The notes under the pieces: model-generated | What the model saw: only the letters and a program-made list of their open reading frames with translations | What the model was told of the DNA's origin: nothing | Database searches by the model: none | In this document: piece after piece, positions 63,979-64,000 of the stretch | Layout: the number at the start of each line of letters is the position of its first letter | Position numbering within the stretch: the first letter of the stretch is position 1 | Source: Eledone cirrhosa | Taxonomy: Eukaryota > Mollusca > Cephalopoda > Octopoda > Eledonidae | NCBI GenBank assembly: GCA_964016885.1 | Contig: OZ024740.1 | Location: forward strand, 2,887,336-2,951,335 | Length of the DNA stretch: 64,000 nt | Direction of reading: 5' to 3' | Made by a program: the position numbers and the translations under genes

Positions 63979-64000
63979 TCATTTTACGTCCGCTTTTTCC
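63979..64000 (-). mobile_element. Start of an inverted copy of the same LINE/SINE tail, cut by the window edge
   Basis: ATTTTACGTCCGCTTTTTCC at the right edge is the reverse complement of a GGAAAAAGCGGACGTAAAAT end. This matches the GGAAGAACGGACGTAAAACG end of the tail at 63557-63575 with a few differences. The element body would continue beyond 64000 on the minus strand. Confidence 0.65.

Overview
The window is eukaryotic, repeat-dominated DNA, most likely from a cephalopod mollusc (octopus or squid relatives). This attribution is recalled, not searched. It rests on the right-hand 2.1 kb, which holds a LINE fragment whose 3' tail (AACCCATGCTAGCGTGG, then ACGGACGTAAAACGG, then a TGA microsatellite) and SINE-like blocks (AAATTCTGCCGAAGTC) resemble families I associate with cephalopod genomes. 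Nothing looks bacterial or viral.

Positions 1-61896 are one uninterrupted satellite array of about 945 head-to-tail monomers, all in the same orientation. The array runs off the left edge. Monomers come in two lengths: 65 bp (CTTTCCTGAG) and 66 bp (CTTTCCATGAG). Because 66 is 22 codons, runs of 66-mers leave the minus strand open as a 22-residue repeat, and each 65-mer breaks the frame. The many open frames seen there are best read as a by-product.

Along the array: 1-13.9 kb is a mixed region with many single-base indels between 2.0 and 9.0 kb. From about 13.9 to 40.2 kb the DNA is built from multi-kilobase duplications (981, 2556, 2754, 3793 and 4384 bp spacings). From 41 to 60 kb there are further tandem duplications (1175, 3267 and 2025 bp). 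The last 1.8 kb (60085-61896) contains only 65-mers, in a 195-bp trimer order and then a 260-bp tetramer order.

After the array come a degenerate monomer remnant (61897-61931), an inverted pair of SINE-like arms (61946-62093), about 330 bp of low-complexity AT-rich DNA, and a 5'-truncated non-LTR retrotransposon (62422-63594). Its remaining 291-codon frame carries a C4HC3 PHD-like zinc finger followed by the C-terminal part of the reverse transcriptase protein. Then follow about 360 bp of noncoding DNA, a TA microsatellite, and the start of an inverted copy of the same 3' tail, cut by the right edge.

No host gene, RNA gene, CRISPR array or defence system is supported. The most interesting points are the 65/66-bp dimorphism with mostly synonymous common variants, the nested duplication pattern, the distinct array edge, and the zinc finger placed inside the reverse transcriptase protein.
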